This document shows positions 20,880 to 32,964 of a stretch of 64,000 nt of DNA, piece by piece. This DNA is from Neoceratodus forsteri (lineage: Eukaryota > Chordata > Ceratodontiformes > Ceratodontidae). The DNA is taken from positions 1,088,219,001-1,088,283,000 of the forward strand of contig CM057453.1 of assembly GCA_016271365.2 (NCBI GenBank), in the 5' to 3' direction. Position 1 is the first letter of the stretch. Each line of letters opens with the position of its first letter. The position numbers and the translations under genes are program-made. The notes beneath the pieces were generated by a model, which was not told the DNA's origin, ran no database searches, and saw nothing but the letters and a program-made list of their open reading frames with translations.

Positions 20880-22440
20880 AATTCAGCCCTGCTTAAACAT
20901 ACATGTCCCCTTGTATGACCCAAAATCCTTTTTTCATACCTTTTTTTTCAGTTATCTACATTTTACTATATTTATTTCTCTTCATCTTATACTATATGTT
21001 AAGTAAGTAACCTTATATAACTGTATATATCTACATTCATTTCTGATGTGCATTACTACATACTGTTTGGATAGCTCTCCTTTTAGTCAGACTCTTCTAC
21101 CAAGCATCTGGGAGGCCATCATTGCATAGATTAGACCTTCTGAGAGCTACACCATATGGTTCAGAACAGGTGAGGGATGTACTAGGTGCAGAATAGGTGA
21201 ATGGTGTGCTTTATATACCAATGACAGGCCACTCTAGAAAGGGGCTGTCTCCAGGGGCACCAAAGGGAGTTCTCTCCTGCCTCTCACTGAGTCATTTTTA
21301 TTCTCTGACTTGTCCATGTCTGCAGCCTGGAATGTACATGGCTGGATTTGATTGCGATGCACTACTTTAGTGAAGTGTCCAATGGTTTCTGACTGGATCC
21401 TATAAACAGGTAAATTATCATAGGCAATGTCTACTATTACAAACGGCTCTGGTTTCCACCTGGTCGCTAACTTGTGCCCATGAATGTCTTGATTCTTTAA
21501 CAGGATTGTCCACGATTGATGCAGGTCCAGCTCGAGCTCTATGATCATATTGTTCCTTTTCTTGAGCACGGGCTTGTTCCATTCTAGATTGTATCAGGCT
21601 GCCTGCCTTTCTGAGGTGCTGATGATGCTCTTCTGCCCACTGGTTTGAGTCAGAAATATTTTTTCAGGTCTCAACCTCGGCATTCATCACCAGGTCCATA
21701 GGTAATCATCCATGTCTACCAAACATTAGAAAATAAGGCATAAAACCGGTGGAGCAATGTACTGTGTTATTATATATGTAACATAGCTTCTGGTGTGCAG
21801 GCAGTGCTCAAAGCATTTCAATTAGGGTACGGTTTGTGTGTTCGCATAACCCATTTGTTTGGGGATGGTATGGGGCTGTTCGCATTTTGTGACATCCATA
21901 CAGAGAGCAGTTCTTTAAACAACTGAGATTCAAATGCCTCTCCTTGGTCAGTCAGAATTTTAGTAGGGTAACCATATAGCTTGACAAAATGCTTCCAGAA
22001 TGTGTCAGTGGTACATCTTGCTGATAACTCTTTCACTTGGACGGCCACTACAAATTTTGAATAGTGATCTACTATTATTAGAATCTGGTTAAGTCCACTG
22101 TGACTGTTCTCAGCCTTCAAGTGATCCAGTGCCACGATTTCTAATGGAGACATGGTGATAATGGGTTGCAGAGGTGGTCACTGAACATTGCCATCAACTT
22201 TCTTTAAGCTACATGCCATACAGTCTCTGCACCAATGCTCAATGTCCTCTCTCATGCCCACCCAGTAGAACCACTGAAAAATGGTGTTCTCCATTTTCTT
22301 AGTTCCAAAATGTCCAGAGGCATTGTGATAGGCTTTTAACACTTGATCAGCTTCCTGATGAGGGATTAAGATTTGTCTACATTCTTTGTGACTGGTATGT
22401 TCTCGAGTCACTCAAACTAGATGGCCATTCTTAATTCTGA
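20880..22440 (-). pseudogene. Integrase, array unit 1
   Basis: Minus-strand HHCC domain (AYHNASGHFGTKKM, CRDCMAC; 22178-22411), DDE core (IVALDHLKAE, ILTDQGEAFES; 21818-22153) and a GPY/F-like C-terminus (TRWKPEPFVIVDIAYDNLP, 21234-21569). The segment between core and C-terminus has a deletion of about 30 bases near 21788 compared with units 2 and 3, plus stops. The 350 bases below 21234 are 3' UTR up to the LTR. Both Asp residues of the core are present. Confidence 0.85.
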
Positions 22441-23993
22441 AGTATTCTTGCCGTCGTAGCAACTTGACTAGTTCTGGAGGCATGTTCATTCTACTCTTTG
22501 TTTATCTTTCTTCCTTCTAGTCTGGAGAATATCTTTCAGTTCAGTCATTACTGGACTCTGGTCCTGGAGTTGCCTCCACATGTCTTCCCACCCATCAGAC
22601 ATAGGACACCCTGGGGGTCTGAGTTTAGTTTGGGATCCCCCTGGTGCTTGCAGCAAACTCAGACTATCTCAGCGGGTACTCACACAAAAGGTGGCATTTT
22701 AAGGTCTTCCTGCTCTGTCTCGCTCCTTTCCGGCTCATCTGTGATATGCCATCGGGACAGAGCATCAGCATTTCCATTAGACCTTCCCACTCTGTACTTG
22801 ATTGAGAAGTTAAAACTGGTGAGGCAGGAGGCACATCATTGCTCTAGTGCTGCCAGCTTGGCTGACCCAAGAAGAGCGACGAGATTATTGTCCATGTAGA
22901 CAGTGAATTGTGCTGCTGCCAGATAATGTCAGAACTTTTCTGTTACTGCCCACACTAAGGCCAGGAACTCCAGCTTAAATGAGCTGTAGTTCTCGTTGTT
23001 TCTCTCAGATCTCTTCAGACCTCGACTGGCATAAGTAATCACCCTCTCAACTCCATTCTGTTCCTGAGCCAGGACTGCCCAAAGACCATGATTGCTGGCA
23101 TCTCTGTAGAGATGAAATGGATGAGCATAGTCCGGCTAGGCTAAGATGGGTGCTGTCTTCAATATCTTCTTCAAAAGATCAAAAGCTTCTTGGCACTGAG
23201 GGGACCACCTCACAACACTCATCTTTGGCAGTTTCTTTCCCTTTGGGTACCGTAGTAACTCATGGAGAGGTGAGGCAATTTTTGCAAAGTCCTTTATAAA
23301 TCTGCAATAATACGCTACAAATTCCAAAAAACATCTCACGTCTTGAATGGTTATAGGTCTGAGCCAATCCCTCACTGCCTCCACCTTACTGGGATCTGGT
23401 GATATTCCTTCCGCCGACACTACATTTCCCAAGTACTTTACTTGTTCTTTTAGAAAATGGCACTTTGATGGCTTGATTTCTAGTCCATACTGTGTCAGAT
23501 GACTGAAAACCATATTCAGATGCTTGAGATGACCCTCGAATGTCTTGGAGTAAACAATTATGTCGTCAAGGTAGAGTAACACCATATAACATTTTTCACT
23601 TTCCAGACAGTGCATGATCAATCTCTGAAAGGTGCCAGGTGCATTGCAGAGGCCAAATGGCATTCTTGAGAACTCGTACAGGCCCATTAGGGTAATGAAA
23701 GCAGTTTTTTGTTGATCTTCCTGGGCCATAGGGACCTGCCAGTTGCCTCCCACCAAGTCAGTGGTGGAAAACAAGGTGGAGGACTTCAAAACGGTTAAGG
23801 CATCCTCGATCCTAGGTAGAGGATAAGCATCCTTGTGGGTAATCTGATTTAACTTGCGGTAGTCTATGCAAAACCTGATCGTGCTGTCTTTCTTCCTAAC
23901 CAGCACAACTGGCGCAGCCCAGGGGCTATGACTTTCCTTTATGATGTCAGCATCCAGCATCTCCTTGATCAGTTGCTTGGTTGGTTGGTACAA
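22441..23993 (-). pseudogene. Reverse transcriptase and RNase H, array unit 1
   Basis: The RT frame (23136-23993) is uninterrupted for 285 codons: VVLVRKKDSTIRFCIDYRKLN, STLFSTTDLVGGNWQVP, GLYEFSRMPFGLCNAPGTFQ, LLYLDDIIVYSKTF and FLEFVAYYCRFIKDF. The catalytic YLDD is intact, the only unit of the three where it is. RNase H follows with frame changes ([11 protein letters not shown] near 22965, MDNNLVALL, NADALSR near 22755). A degraded linker leads to the integrase. Confidence 0.9.
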
Positions 23994-25000
23994 TGCCTAT
24001 GGAATGGGATGGAATGTCTCTCTGATTGGAGGGTGGCTCTCTGTACTGATATAGTGTTTGACATGTGTGGCACAACCAAAATCCAGGGCATGATGTGAAA
24101 ATGTTTGATGATGCTGTTGTATTATTGCCATTAGGTGGGCTTTCTGGTAAGCTGTGTTGTTCAGCTGTCCTATGTCTATATCCTGTATCCATGCTTCGTC
24201 TTGGCTGTCAGTATTATTCTCACTGATGCTAACCTACAGGTATGAGGGGTGCTTTGTCTTTGTCTCTGTAGGGGTTACAGTTTCATCCCAATCTATTCTG
24301 ACAAGTCATCCCACCATCTGCCATTTGTAAAGTTTCACAAGTTGGAATCCATAGTTCAATAAGCAGACAGGAATTCTTCCCTCTTTTACAGTCACTAGGC
24401 TCCTGGCTGCCATCCCTGGGTCTCACTTTCGGGTGTAGAAGGGTTCCACCATGGCCACATAGTCCTTTCCCCTAAGACCCACTTTAGCTTTTCACATCAC
24501 AAATGTCTCCATGCCAGGTTAAGCTGAAGAGGGCAGTGATCCATCACCCGCACCTTTCCTATCTCCCCTTGTTCGTTTGTGAACTTTTGGTACTTCTGGA
24601 GATATTGGGGAGTAGTCTGCCACACCTTCCATTCCTGGACCTGCATGGATTGAGTTTGTTCCCTCATTACATTCATCAGAGCACTCTGATAATGCTGCAG
24701 TATGTTCATCCCCACAATAACGGGTGGTACAGAAGAGTCACGGGTGTTGCTTATGGGTGTACCCTGCTGAATGTGTTCACTGCCCCCAGTCTTCATGGAA
24801 GCCTCTGTATATCCAATTATTAGTATTCTTGTCCCATTACTGGTGATTAGATTGATCCAGCTTTCAGGGGGTTGCAGTAGCTGGTCCCCAGACCAGTGAT
24901 CAAAGAAATACGCACTTTGGATGGTCGTCACCTGAGATCAGTGTCTAGAAGTGCAGGTAGAGTTACTCCATCTATCTGTATTGAAATGGTTGGGTAGTTA
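23994..25000 (-). pseudogene. Protease and protease-RT linker, array unit 1
   Basis: The frame 24497-24931 holds the C-terminal half of a retropepsin ending in PVIVGMNILQHYQSAL, the conserved late strand. The active-site loop near 24945 should read DTG-S-Q but has lost one base (GAC ACT GAT CTC AGG TGA), which destroys the triad and gives a stop. Unit 2 has the same deletion; unit 3 does not. The linker (23994-24495) has GCATHVKHYISTE and several stops. Confidence 0.8.
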
Positions 25001-26150
25001 CCAATGAATCTCGACCATTCCAGATCTTTTTGTGGACCTATTGCCTGATGTCTCAGGACTCAGTCCTCTCACTCCAGGGACTCCCTGTTTAAAACAGCCC
25101 CTCTGGTATTAACTGGCTGGCAGCATCTCTGATCTACGTGGCTGCTGACACCACACCATTGGCAGATCTGCCATTCTTGTGAGTCGGACTGGTCCATAGG
25201 TCTCCGTCCTGTATTTATTCTCCGACCATGTACTCTTGATTGACACCAGTCTAAATAACAAGTATGGGCTTGTTCCTGAAATTCATGACAGAGGTCATCT
25301 TTTAAGGTCTGGATTTCCAATCTCATCTCGCTCAAGATAAAGGCCATCAAGTCTGATTCGGGATTCTTCTGATCTCTTCTGACTGATTCAGCCTCCACCA
25401 TTCCTCTAGGTCAGCACCAGGAATTCTTCTCATTTTCTTTATTACAGTGCTGTGAATTTTCCATGCCATAATGGGTTCGTTCAGACAGCAGCTCAATCAC
25501 CTCTTCCTTAAAGCTCAGAAAGGTTGCATCTGGATCTTCCCTGGATAATAGTCGTAGTTCCCTGCAATACACATCACTCATGATGCCCTCAATGAAATGT
25601 TCTTTCTAAGCTTGATCTGAGTACCGTACTTCACCAGGGTCTCTCCGCTGGATAGCCTTCAATGCCTCCTGCAGAATGAGTGCATACTCTCTGAGGGTTT
25701 CTGTGGGCCCTTGGAAGAGAGAGAAGAAATTCATTTTCAGATCACATACAGTTCGAGTGTTGAACATCCATCACAGTCGAGTAAAGACTTGAGTCACAGT
25801 GGTCTTCTCTCCTTCTGGCCAGGTGTTGACTTCCCTGTGTGCAGCTCCTTTTAATTGTCCAATCAGGATTTTCAGCTTTTGCTGTTCAGGAATATCATAA
25901 AGTCATAAAATGGCCTGGATCTTATTTTGGGACTCTCCAAGGTTGGTGGATGTAGGGTCTATTGCATCACCTGTAAATAGTGGTAGCCAAGGTGCACCAA
26001 AGTAATAGGGCATGCTGACTGGCATGCCCAAGTGTACTCCGGGACCTTCTCCAGGCCTTCCACTGGTTGCAGAACTGCTGCTTGGCTGTCTAGCAGCCAT
26101 TCTGAATGAACCACTGCCTGCTTTGGACTCCTATAAATCCTGTCCATGAC
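25001..26150 (-). pseudogene. Gag, array unit 1
   Basis: The start codon on the minus strand at 26147 lies inside the primer-binding site (MDRIYRSPKQAV). The capsid region is broken by frame changes and stops (25450-25900). The C-terminal part (25069-25401) is open and has a knuckle CX2CX4HX4C, CQWCGVSSHVDQRC near 25120-25162. The alignment to unit 2's better N-terminus (PRLPRFTGDAIDPTS) shows the same protein. Confidence 0.8.
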
Positions 26151-26154
26151 GCCA
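26135..26154 (-). promoter_or_regulatory. Primer-binding site, array unit 1
   Basis: Minus-strand TGGCGTCATGGACAGGAT begins 8 bases after the LTR end. It would pair with a tRNA 3' end ...GACGCCA; a G before CCA is common in serine tRNAs, but the tRNA is not certain. The gag ATG at 26147-26145 is embedded in it. Equivalent sites are 35177-35196 and 44231-44250, both mutated. Confidence 0.55.
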
Positions 26155-26162
26155 AATATTTT

Positions 26163-29100
26163 TGCAAAGCACTAGGTCTATTCTCACTGATGGTGTAGCA
26201 GTCCTTGAGTAAGGAGAGGCAGGAGAAAAACTCAGTGAATGGAAACAGGTTTACCGTGTGCAAAGCGCTGAAGAGGATAAGCAGAGTACAACAGGATATA
26301 CTTTAACTCAGTACTCTATATCTCTATAATAATTCTTATACTCTCTTCATACAGTATACTCTATGTTTGTCTCATTACTCTATACTCTATAATAATCATT
26401 ATATTCTGTTCATACACTCTACGATTGTCCTATTACTCTATGCACTATATTAATCCTTATGTTATTTCATTACATTAGTAAAGCATGTCAAGCAGAGACC
26501 AAAAGAGCATTGAGTCCTTCACAGATTGAGAGTGATGGCCACCAGTACCTTTGTTGGCTGGCTTCGGTTGAATTGGAAGAACAGAAGGGTGGAGAACTAA
26601 AACAAACAAGAACCCAAGCAATGATAAGTCTCCTGGCTGTAATAGGGCTCCAGGGGAACTGAGCTGTGGAGAAACTGAAGCCTACAATGCAAGGCAGATG
26701 TAGGGCCTCCTGGCCAGTGGAGAACCCTAGGAAAATGAGACACGGATGCAGACAACTGATTAAAGACTCTTGGGCCAAAGCTAGACCCCAGAGAAAACAC
26801 AGGATGCAGACAACTGTTTGAAGGCTCCCGGGCTGAAGCTGGACCCCAGGAAAACTCAGGATGCAGACAACTGATTGAAGACTCCTGGGTTGAAGCTGGA
26901 CCCCAGGAAAACTCAGGATGCAGACAACTGATTGAAGACTCTTGTGCCAAAGCTGGACCACAGGGAAATGAGACACGGATTCAAACAACTGACTGAAGAC
27001 TTCTGGGTACTTGCATCCAAAGCCCCATCCCCCCTTTTATGATGGATCCCTAGCTTTGAACTGGGGTAATTCCCTGCACTACCTAAAAACTATTTGGAAG
27101 GAGAATGGTCTGTAGCTCTGGACGTGAAACGGGTGACAGGGAGCTATCTGTGCAATACCTCGGCTGGCAACCAGCCCCAACCTGTTGGAAGAAGGATGAT
27201 GGTATCAGTCTCTAGTTGGTCACTGCTACCAACAGTCTATAAATTGAGCAATAATCAGGTGAAGAAATTAGCATTAGGCTAAGAGATTCTTAGATGAGCT
27301 GGCAGTTCAGTGGCGAGCAAGGCAGTTCTTGAAAGGAAAGGCAAGTGCAGGGTTAATTCAATAGACTCTAGGAGCAATCAAGCAAATATGAGTAGAAAAG
27401 GCACTTTGATATATGCTGAGAAATGCAGAGTTAATCCAACAGTTTCTTGAAATAAAGACAGCTTGAGCAGGAGAAGGCAGTTATACTGTAACAGTCAGGA
27501 AATGTCTCTGTAAATGCAGTCTCAATGTCTATAAAATGTTTTACCTTCTTCAGAATTCACAGTATCCCACAGAAATATTTTCCAGGCAGGGACTTTGGAA
27601 GGGAGATGTAATGAGGAAACCTGCCAAATGCTAGGGGCTAGCTATGCGGGGACCCTGGGGTACAACCCCCCACAGGTATTTAGCTCTGAAGGCACCTAAT
27701 GGGAGGATTACCCTAAGGCTAAGGATAATCTGACTAGCTAAAATGCTGAGGGTCCCTTCCTGACTATCCCTCCCCAAACTATGGTCTACGGGGAAGTTAC
27801 AGGGGTTACTAGCCCTTGGCTTGAACTGTGACTATTATGCTGCTGGGGTGTCTAACTGCCTGGCTCACTCCCCTTCCCTTGCTGCTAGCTACAGCTAACA
27901 ACAGAGTGCACTTCTAAACAACAGGATAACATCTTTAAATATTTGCTTAGCTTGGCTACTGATGACCACTTGGCTACTGTCCATCTTACTCTGCTCTGGG
28001 GCACTATTCCTTATCTGGGGCTGGTATCCCCTAACTGACCCACCCGAAACTGGGTAAACTGAATGGAATAAGGAAAAACACTAAGGAAACAACATTGGTC
28101 TACCTTGCCCCTAACCTACTGACCCACCTGTCTAATGTGGCTACAACATTATCTGGGGCCCCCTTTGCCTTGACTGGACCTTTTATTTATTAATATAAAT
28201 AACCTGTAGCTTTTGGGTTAACTAGCCCTGTCTGGTAGCCCACCTGGCTAACTAGTCTATAATGCTAGGGCTTTGCCTGCCCCTGGCTGCAGCTTTGTTG
28301 TTGGTGTTATTTTTATTAATGTATTCAGGGCCATCTTGCCCTAGCTCCGCCTCATGGGAGCTTCATTTTAATAAATCCCAACCCCTCCCTATTGCTCCTA
28401 TTGCTGGAGCTAATTTAAATAAATTATTCATTTAAATATGCTTGCCCTAGGGTGATCCGTTCCCTAAGGGGCCTTTCTTTGCTCTGACTGGCTGCCCCAA
28501 TGCACCCTTCCAGCTCAAAATAAACATTTTTATTTATTTAGTTAAAAGTTCTGGTGGTCAGCACCTGCCAGATGATGTTGCCATCGACTCACCATGCTGA
28601 CCCATTGAAAAGCTACTGGAGGGGGAAAGAGGTGGAGGAGGGAGATGCTGCTGCTGTGACTGGCACTGGCTCAGGAGCTGGCAGGCAGTAGAAGGGACAA
28701 CTACAGGGCCTTGCTGCTCAGCCTGATGCTACTAGCTGGCCCAATGCTTTCCTCTCTGCAGATATGGCTCCGCTTGTGGGTGCCATTGATGAAGGACAGA
28801 ATTTAATTTTTTTTATTTTAAAATAAAAATGGGGCTATGCTGAGCCCACAATGCGGCTGACTGGTGCCGATCATGGGGACCCACCAGAACACTGGATGAC
28901 GTTCGCTACTGCTGACACTGGAAGAGCCAGACTGACACACAGGGACGAGAGGAGGACTGCAGGTATGAACTACCCTTAAAGTTTACCTCCCTGCATCCCC
29001 TCTCTCTCCCTTTTGCTGTAAACTTTCTTTTTCTTTATTTGTCAGGGTGCCTGAGAGCACTCTCCCCACCGTCCTGGCTACTTGCCACAAAATTATTCAA

Positions 29101-29879
29101 AAACGGCTAGTACTGGCCACACAGGAGCCTTCCCTGGTGTTCGGGATGCAGAGCCCCTAGCAATCAGGGAGGTAACCAGCTGCCCAGCACAAGAATAGCA
29201 TGACCTCATGCTAAGGGCTGGCAGGCTGCAGGGAAGCAGGGGGAAAACAATTTAAAACTGGCACCCTGGTGTGAGCTGGCAGCCTGCTCCTTCTGCTTCT
29301 TCCACTAATTCTATCCCACCCCCTTTTTCCCATCCCTTTCTCTCTCTTCTCTTCTCTCTTGCTAGGTTATATTTCTGCACTGCCTATCTCCCTACCTCCT
29401 GCCAAAAACTGGTTTTCAGTCAACTGGTTGTATGATACTATTACACTGCAATGATACCCTGTGGCACTTCTGCTCTTTAAATGTGATATTACTATAACTG
29501 TTACTTACAGGCACTTACCTTCTGTTTGTATAATACACCTTATGTGCTTTGGTACCACTATTGTCTTAATCTTGTTCACTTCTGATTTGTGATGTGGTCT
29601 ACATTTCTTGACACTGTATGCCATGTACCTGTATCTCTCCATGTTGTGACCTCCTGGGTTGTGCCTGAAAATAGTCACTTTTGTCTACTGCACCTACCCG
29701 GTTATCAAAAAATAAATAAAATAAAAACTGCAATCTGCAGTTCACTTTTGCAGAGGCTCCTGCACTAAAGTTGTCCCCCAGCTTGCCACGTAGCCTACTG
29801 GGGCACCTGGGCACTTGGGACCTGAGGAGACTGGGGCCTACCTGATAATACCGGGGACCCCTAACATTGGGGCATTATA
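26163..29879 (-). repeat. Array LTR 2
   Basis: 3717 bp. AT-rich repeat block at 26310-26460 and five 57-bp minisatellite units at about 26745-27005. A minus-strand frame of 166 codons (26488-26988) runs through the minisatellite in 19-residue repeats. It carries the retroposon insertion at 29261-29730 shared with LTR 3 only. At its 5' edge it shares gcctacctgataatac with LTR 3, where LTRs 1 and 4 read gactacctggggacac. Confidence 0.9.
29254..29730 (+). mobile_element. Retroposon inserted in LTR 2, aaaactg duplication
   Basis: AAAACTG occurs at 29254-29260 and 29724-29730. The insert (29261-29723, plus orientation) ends in an A-rich tail caaaaaataaataaaataaa and has no coding sequence I recognise. 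LTRs 1 and 4 have the uninterrupted empty site (for example tttaaaactgcaagc at 20728). LTR 3 has the orthologous insertion. Confidence 0.75.
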
Positions 29880-31470
29880 TATTTGGCCCTGCTTAAACAT
29901 ACATGTCCCCATATATGACCCCAAACCCTTTTCTACACCTTTTTCTTAAGTTATTATCTACATTTTACTACATCTATTTCTCTTCACCTTATACTATATG
30001 TTAAGCAAATAACCTTATGTAACTTAACATATCTACATTCATTTCTGAAATGCATCACTACATACTGTTTGGATAGCTCTCCTTTTAGTCAGACTCTTCT
30101 ATCAAGTGCCAGGGAGGCCATCCTTTGTTGCATCAATTAGACCTTCTGACAGCTGCACCACATGGTTCAGAACAGGTGAGGGATGTACTAGTTGCAGAAT
30201 TGGTGAATGATGTGCTACATATACCAATGCCAGGCATGCCATGCCATTCTACAAGGGGGCTGTCTTCAGGGGCACCAAAGGGAGTTCTCTCCTGCCTCTC
30301 ACTAACAGAGTCATTTTTATTCTCTGACTTGTCCATGTCTGCAGCCTGGAATGTACATGGCTTGATTTGATTGTGATGCACTACTTTAGTGAAGTGTCCA
30401 TCGGTTTCTGACCGGATCCTATAAACAGGCAAATCATCATAGGGAATGTCCACTATTACAGACAGCTCTGGTTTCCACCTGGTCACTAACTTAAGCGCAT
30501 GGATGTCCTGACTCTTTAACAGGACATGGTCTCCGATTGACGCAGGTCCAGCTCGAGCTCTATGATCATATTGTTCCTTTTCTTGAGCACAGGCTTTTTG
30601 CATTCTAGATTGTACCAGGCTGCCTGCCTTTCTGAGGTGCTGTTGATGCTCTTCTGTCCACTGGTTTGGGTCAGAAATATTTTTTCAGGTCTCAACCTCA
30701 GCATTCATCACCAGGTCCATAGGTAATCGTCTGTGTCTACCAAACATTTTAAAATAAGGCATAAAACTGGTGGAGCAATGCACTGTGTTATTATATATGT
30801 AAGATAGTTCTGGTAACAGATTTGGTCATAGAGGTTTCTGGTGTGCAAGCAAGCTCGAGGCATTTCAATTAGGGTATGGTTTGTGCGTTCACATAACCCA
30901 TTTGTTTTGGGATGGTATGGGGTTGTTCGCATTTTGTGACATCCATACAGGGTGCACAGCTCTTTAAACAATTGAGATTCAAACGTCCCTCCTTGGTCAG
31001 TCAGAATTTTAGTAGGGTAACCTTACAGCTTGACAAAATACTTCCAGAATGCGTCAGTGGTGCATCTTGCTGATAACTTTTTCACTTGGACGGCCACTAC
31101 AAATTTTGAATAGTGATCTTCTATTGTTAGAATCTGGTTAACTTCACTGTGACTGTTCTCAGCCTTCAAGTGATCCAGTGCCATGATTTCCAGTGGAGAC
31201 GTGGTGACAATGGGTTGCAGAGGTGCTCACTAAACATTGCCGTCAACTTTCTTTAAGCTACATGCCATACAGTCTGTGCACCAACACTCAATGTCCTCTC
31301 TTATGCCCACCCAGTAGAATCGCTGATGAATGGTGTTCTCCATTTTCTTAGTTCCAAAATGTCCAGAGGGATTGTGATAGGCTTCTAACACTGGATCAGC
31401 TTCCTGATGAACGATTAGGATTTGTCTATGTTCTTTCTGAGTGGTAGGATCTTGGGTCACTCAAACTAGA
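29880..31470 (-). pseudogene. Integrase, array unit 2
   Basis: HHCC domain at 31230-31460 (AYHNPSGHFGTKKM, CTDCMAC), degraded DDE core with stops at 30990-31220, the Glu helix PYHPKTNGLCERTNHTLIEM at 30900, and the C-terminal module at 30133-30603 (GDHVLLKSQDIHALK, TRWKPELSVIVDI, LPVYRIRSETDGHF). In this segment the sequence is closer to unit 3 than to unit 1. It lacks the unit-1 deletion near the core/C-terminus junction. Confidence 0.85.
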
Positions 31471-32964
31471 TGGTCATTCTCAATTCTGAAGTATTCTCAC
31501 TGTTGTAGCAACTTGACCAGTTCTGGGGGCATGTTGTTTCTACTCTGTTTGTTTATCTTTCTTCCTGTCTGGAGAATATCTTTCAGTACAGTCATTTCTG
31601 GACTCTTTTCCTGGAGTTGCCTCCTCATGTCTTCCTGTCCATCAGACATAGGACACCCTGGGGTGTCTGAGTTCTGTTCAGGATCCACCTGGCACTGGCA
31701 GCAAACTCATACTGTCAAAGTGGGTACTCGAACAAAAAGTCTCATTTCAAGGTCTTCCTGCTCTGTCTTGCTCCTTTCCTGCTCATCTGTAATAGGCAAT
31801 CAGGACAGGGCATCGGCATTTCCACTAGACCTTCCTGATCTGTACTTGATTGAGAAGTTAAAACTGGTGAGGCGGGAGGCCCATCGTTGATCTATGCTGC
31901 CAGCTTGGCTGACCCAAGGTGGGCAAGGGGATTATTGACTGTGTAGAGAGTGGATTGGGCAGCTGCCAGATAATGTTTGAACTTTTCTGTTACTGCCCAC
32001 ATAAGGCCAGGAACTCCAACTTAAATGAGCTGTAGTTCTTGTTGTTTCTCTCTGATCCCTTTAGGCCTTAACTGGTTTAAGTAATCACCCTCTCAACCCC
32101 ATTCTGTTGCTGAGCCAGGACTGCCAAAGACCATGATTGCTGGCATCTCTGTAGAGACAAAATGGATGATCATAGTCCGGATAGGCTAAGATGAGTGCTG
32201 TCGTCAATTCCTTCTTTAAAAGATCAAACACTTCTTGGCACTGAAGGGACCACCTCACAACACTCGTCTTTGGCAGTTTCTTTCCCTTTGGGTACCGTAG
32301 TAACTCATGGAGAGGTGATTCAATTTTTGCAAAGTCCTTTATAAATCTGCAATAATACCGTACAAATCCCAAAAAACATCTCACGTCTTGAATGGTTATA
32401 GGTCTGAGCCAATCCCTCACTGCCTCCACCTTACTGGGATCTGGTGATATTCCTTCTGCTGACACTACATTTCCCAAGTACTTACTTGTTCTTTTAGAAA
32501 ATGGCACTTTGATGGCTTGATTTCTAGTCCATACTGTGTCCGATGACTGAAAACCTTATTCAGATGCTTGAGATGGCCTCGAATGTCTTGGAATAAACAA
32601 TTATGTTGTCAAGGTAGAGTAACACCATATAAATATTTTCACTTTCCAGACAGTGCACAATCAATCTCTGAAAGGTGCCAGGTGCATTGCAGAGGTCAAA
32701 TGACATTCTTGTGAACTTGTACAGGCCCATTAGGGTAATGAAAGCAGTTTTTTTTTTATCTTCCTGGGCTATAGGGACCTGCCAGTAGCCTCCTGCCAAG
32801 TCAGTGGTGGAAAACAAGGTGGAGGACTTCAGAGTGGTTAAGGTATCCTTTATAATAGGTAGAGGATAAGCATCCTTGTGGGTAATCTGATTTAACTTGT
32901 GGTAGTCTACACAAAACCTGATCTTGCTGTCTTTCTTCCTAACCAGCACAACTGGCGCAGCCAA
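31471..32964 (-). pseudogene. Reverse transcriptase and RNase H, array unit 2
   Basis: RT is split by a frame change near 32540: 32560-32964 has VVLVRKKDSKIRFCVDYHKLN, TTDLAGGYWQVP and LLYLDNIIVYSKTF; 32085-32507 has SAEGISPDPSKVEAVRDWL and FLGFVRYYCRFIKDF, then the start of RNase H ([10 protein letters not shown]). The catalytic box reads YLDN, so the second Asp is lost through a change in a CpG context. RNase H (31790-32160) has further frame changes. Sequence similarity switches from unit-3-like to unit-1-like within about 32065-32300. Confidence 0.9.
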
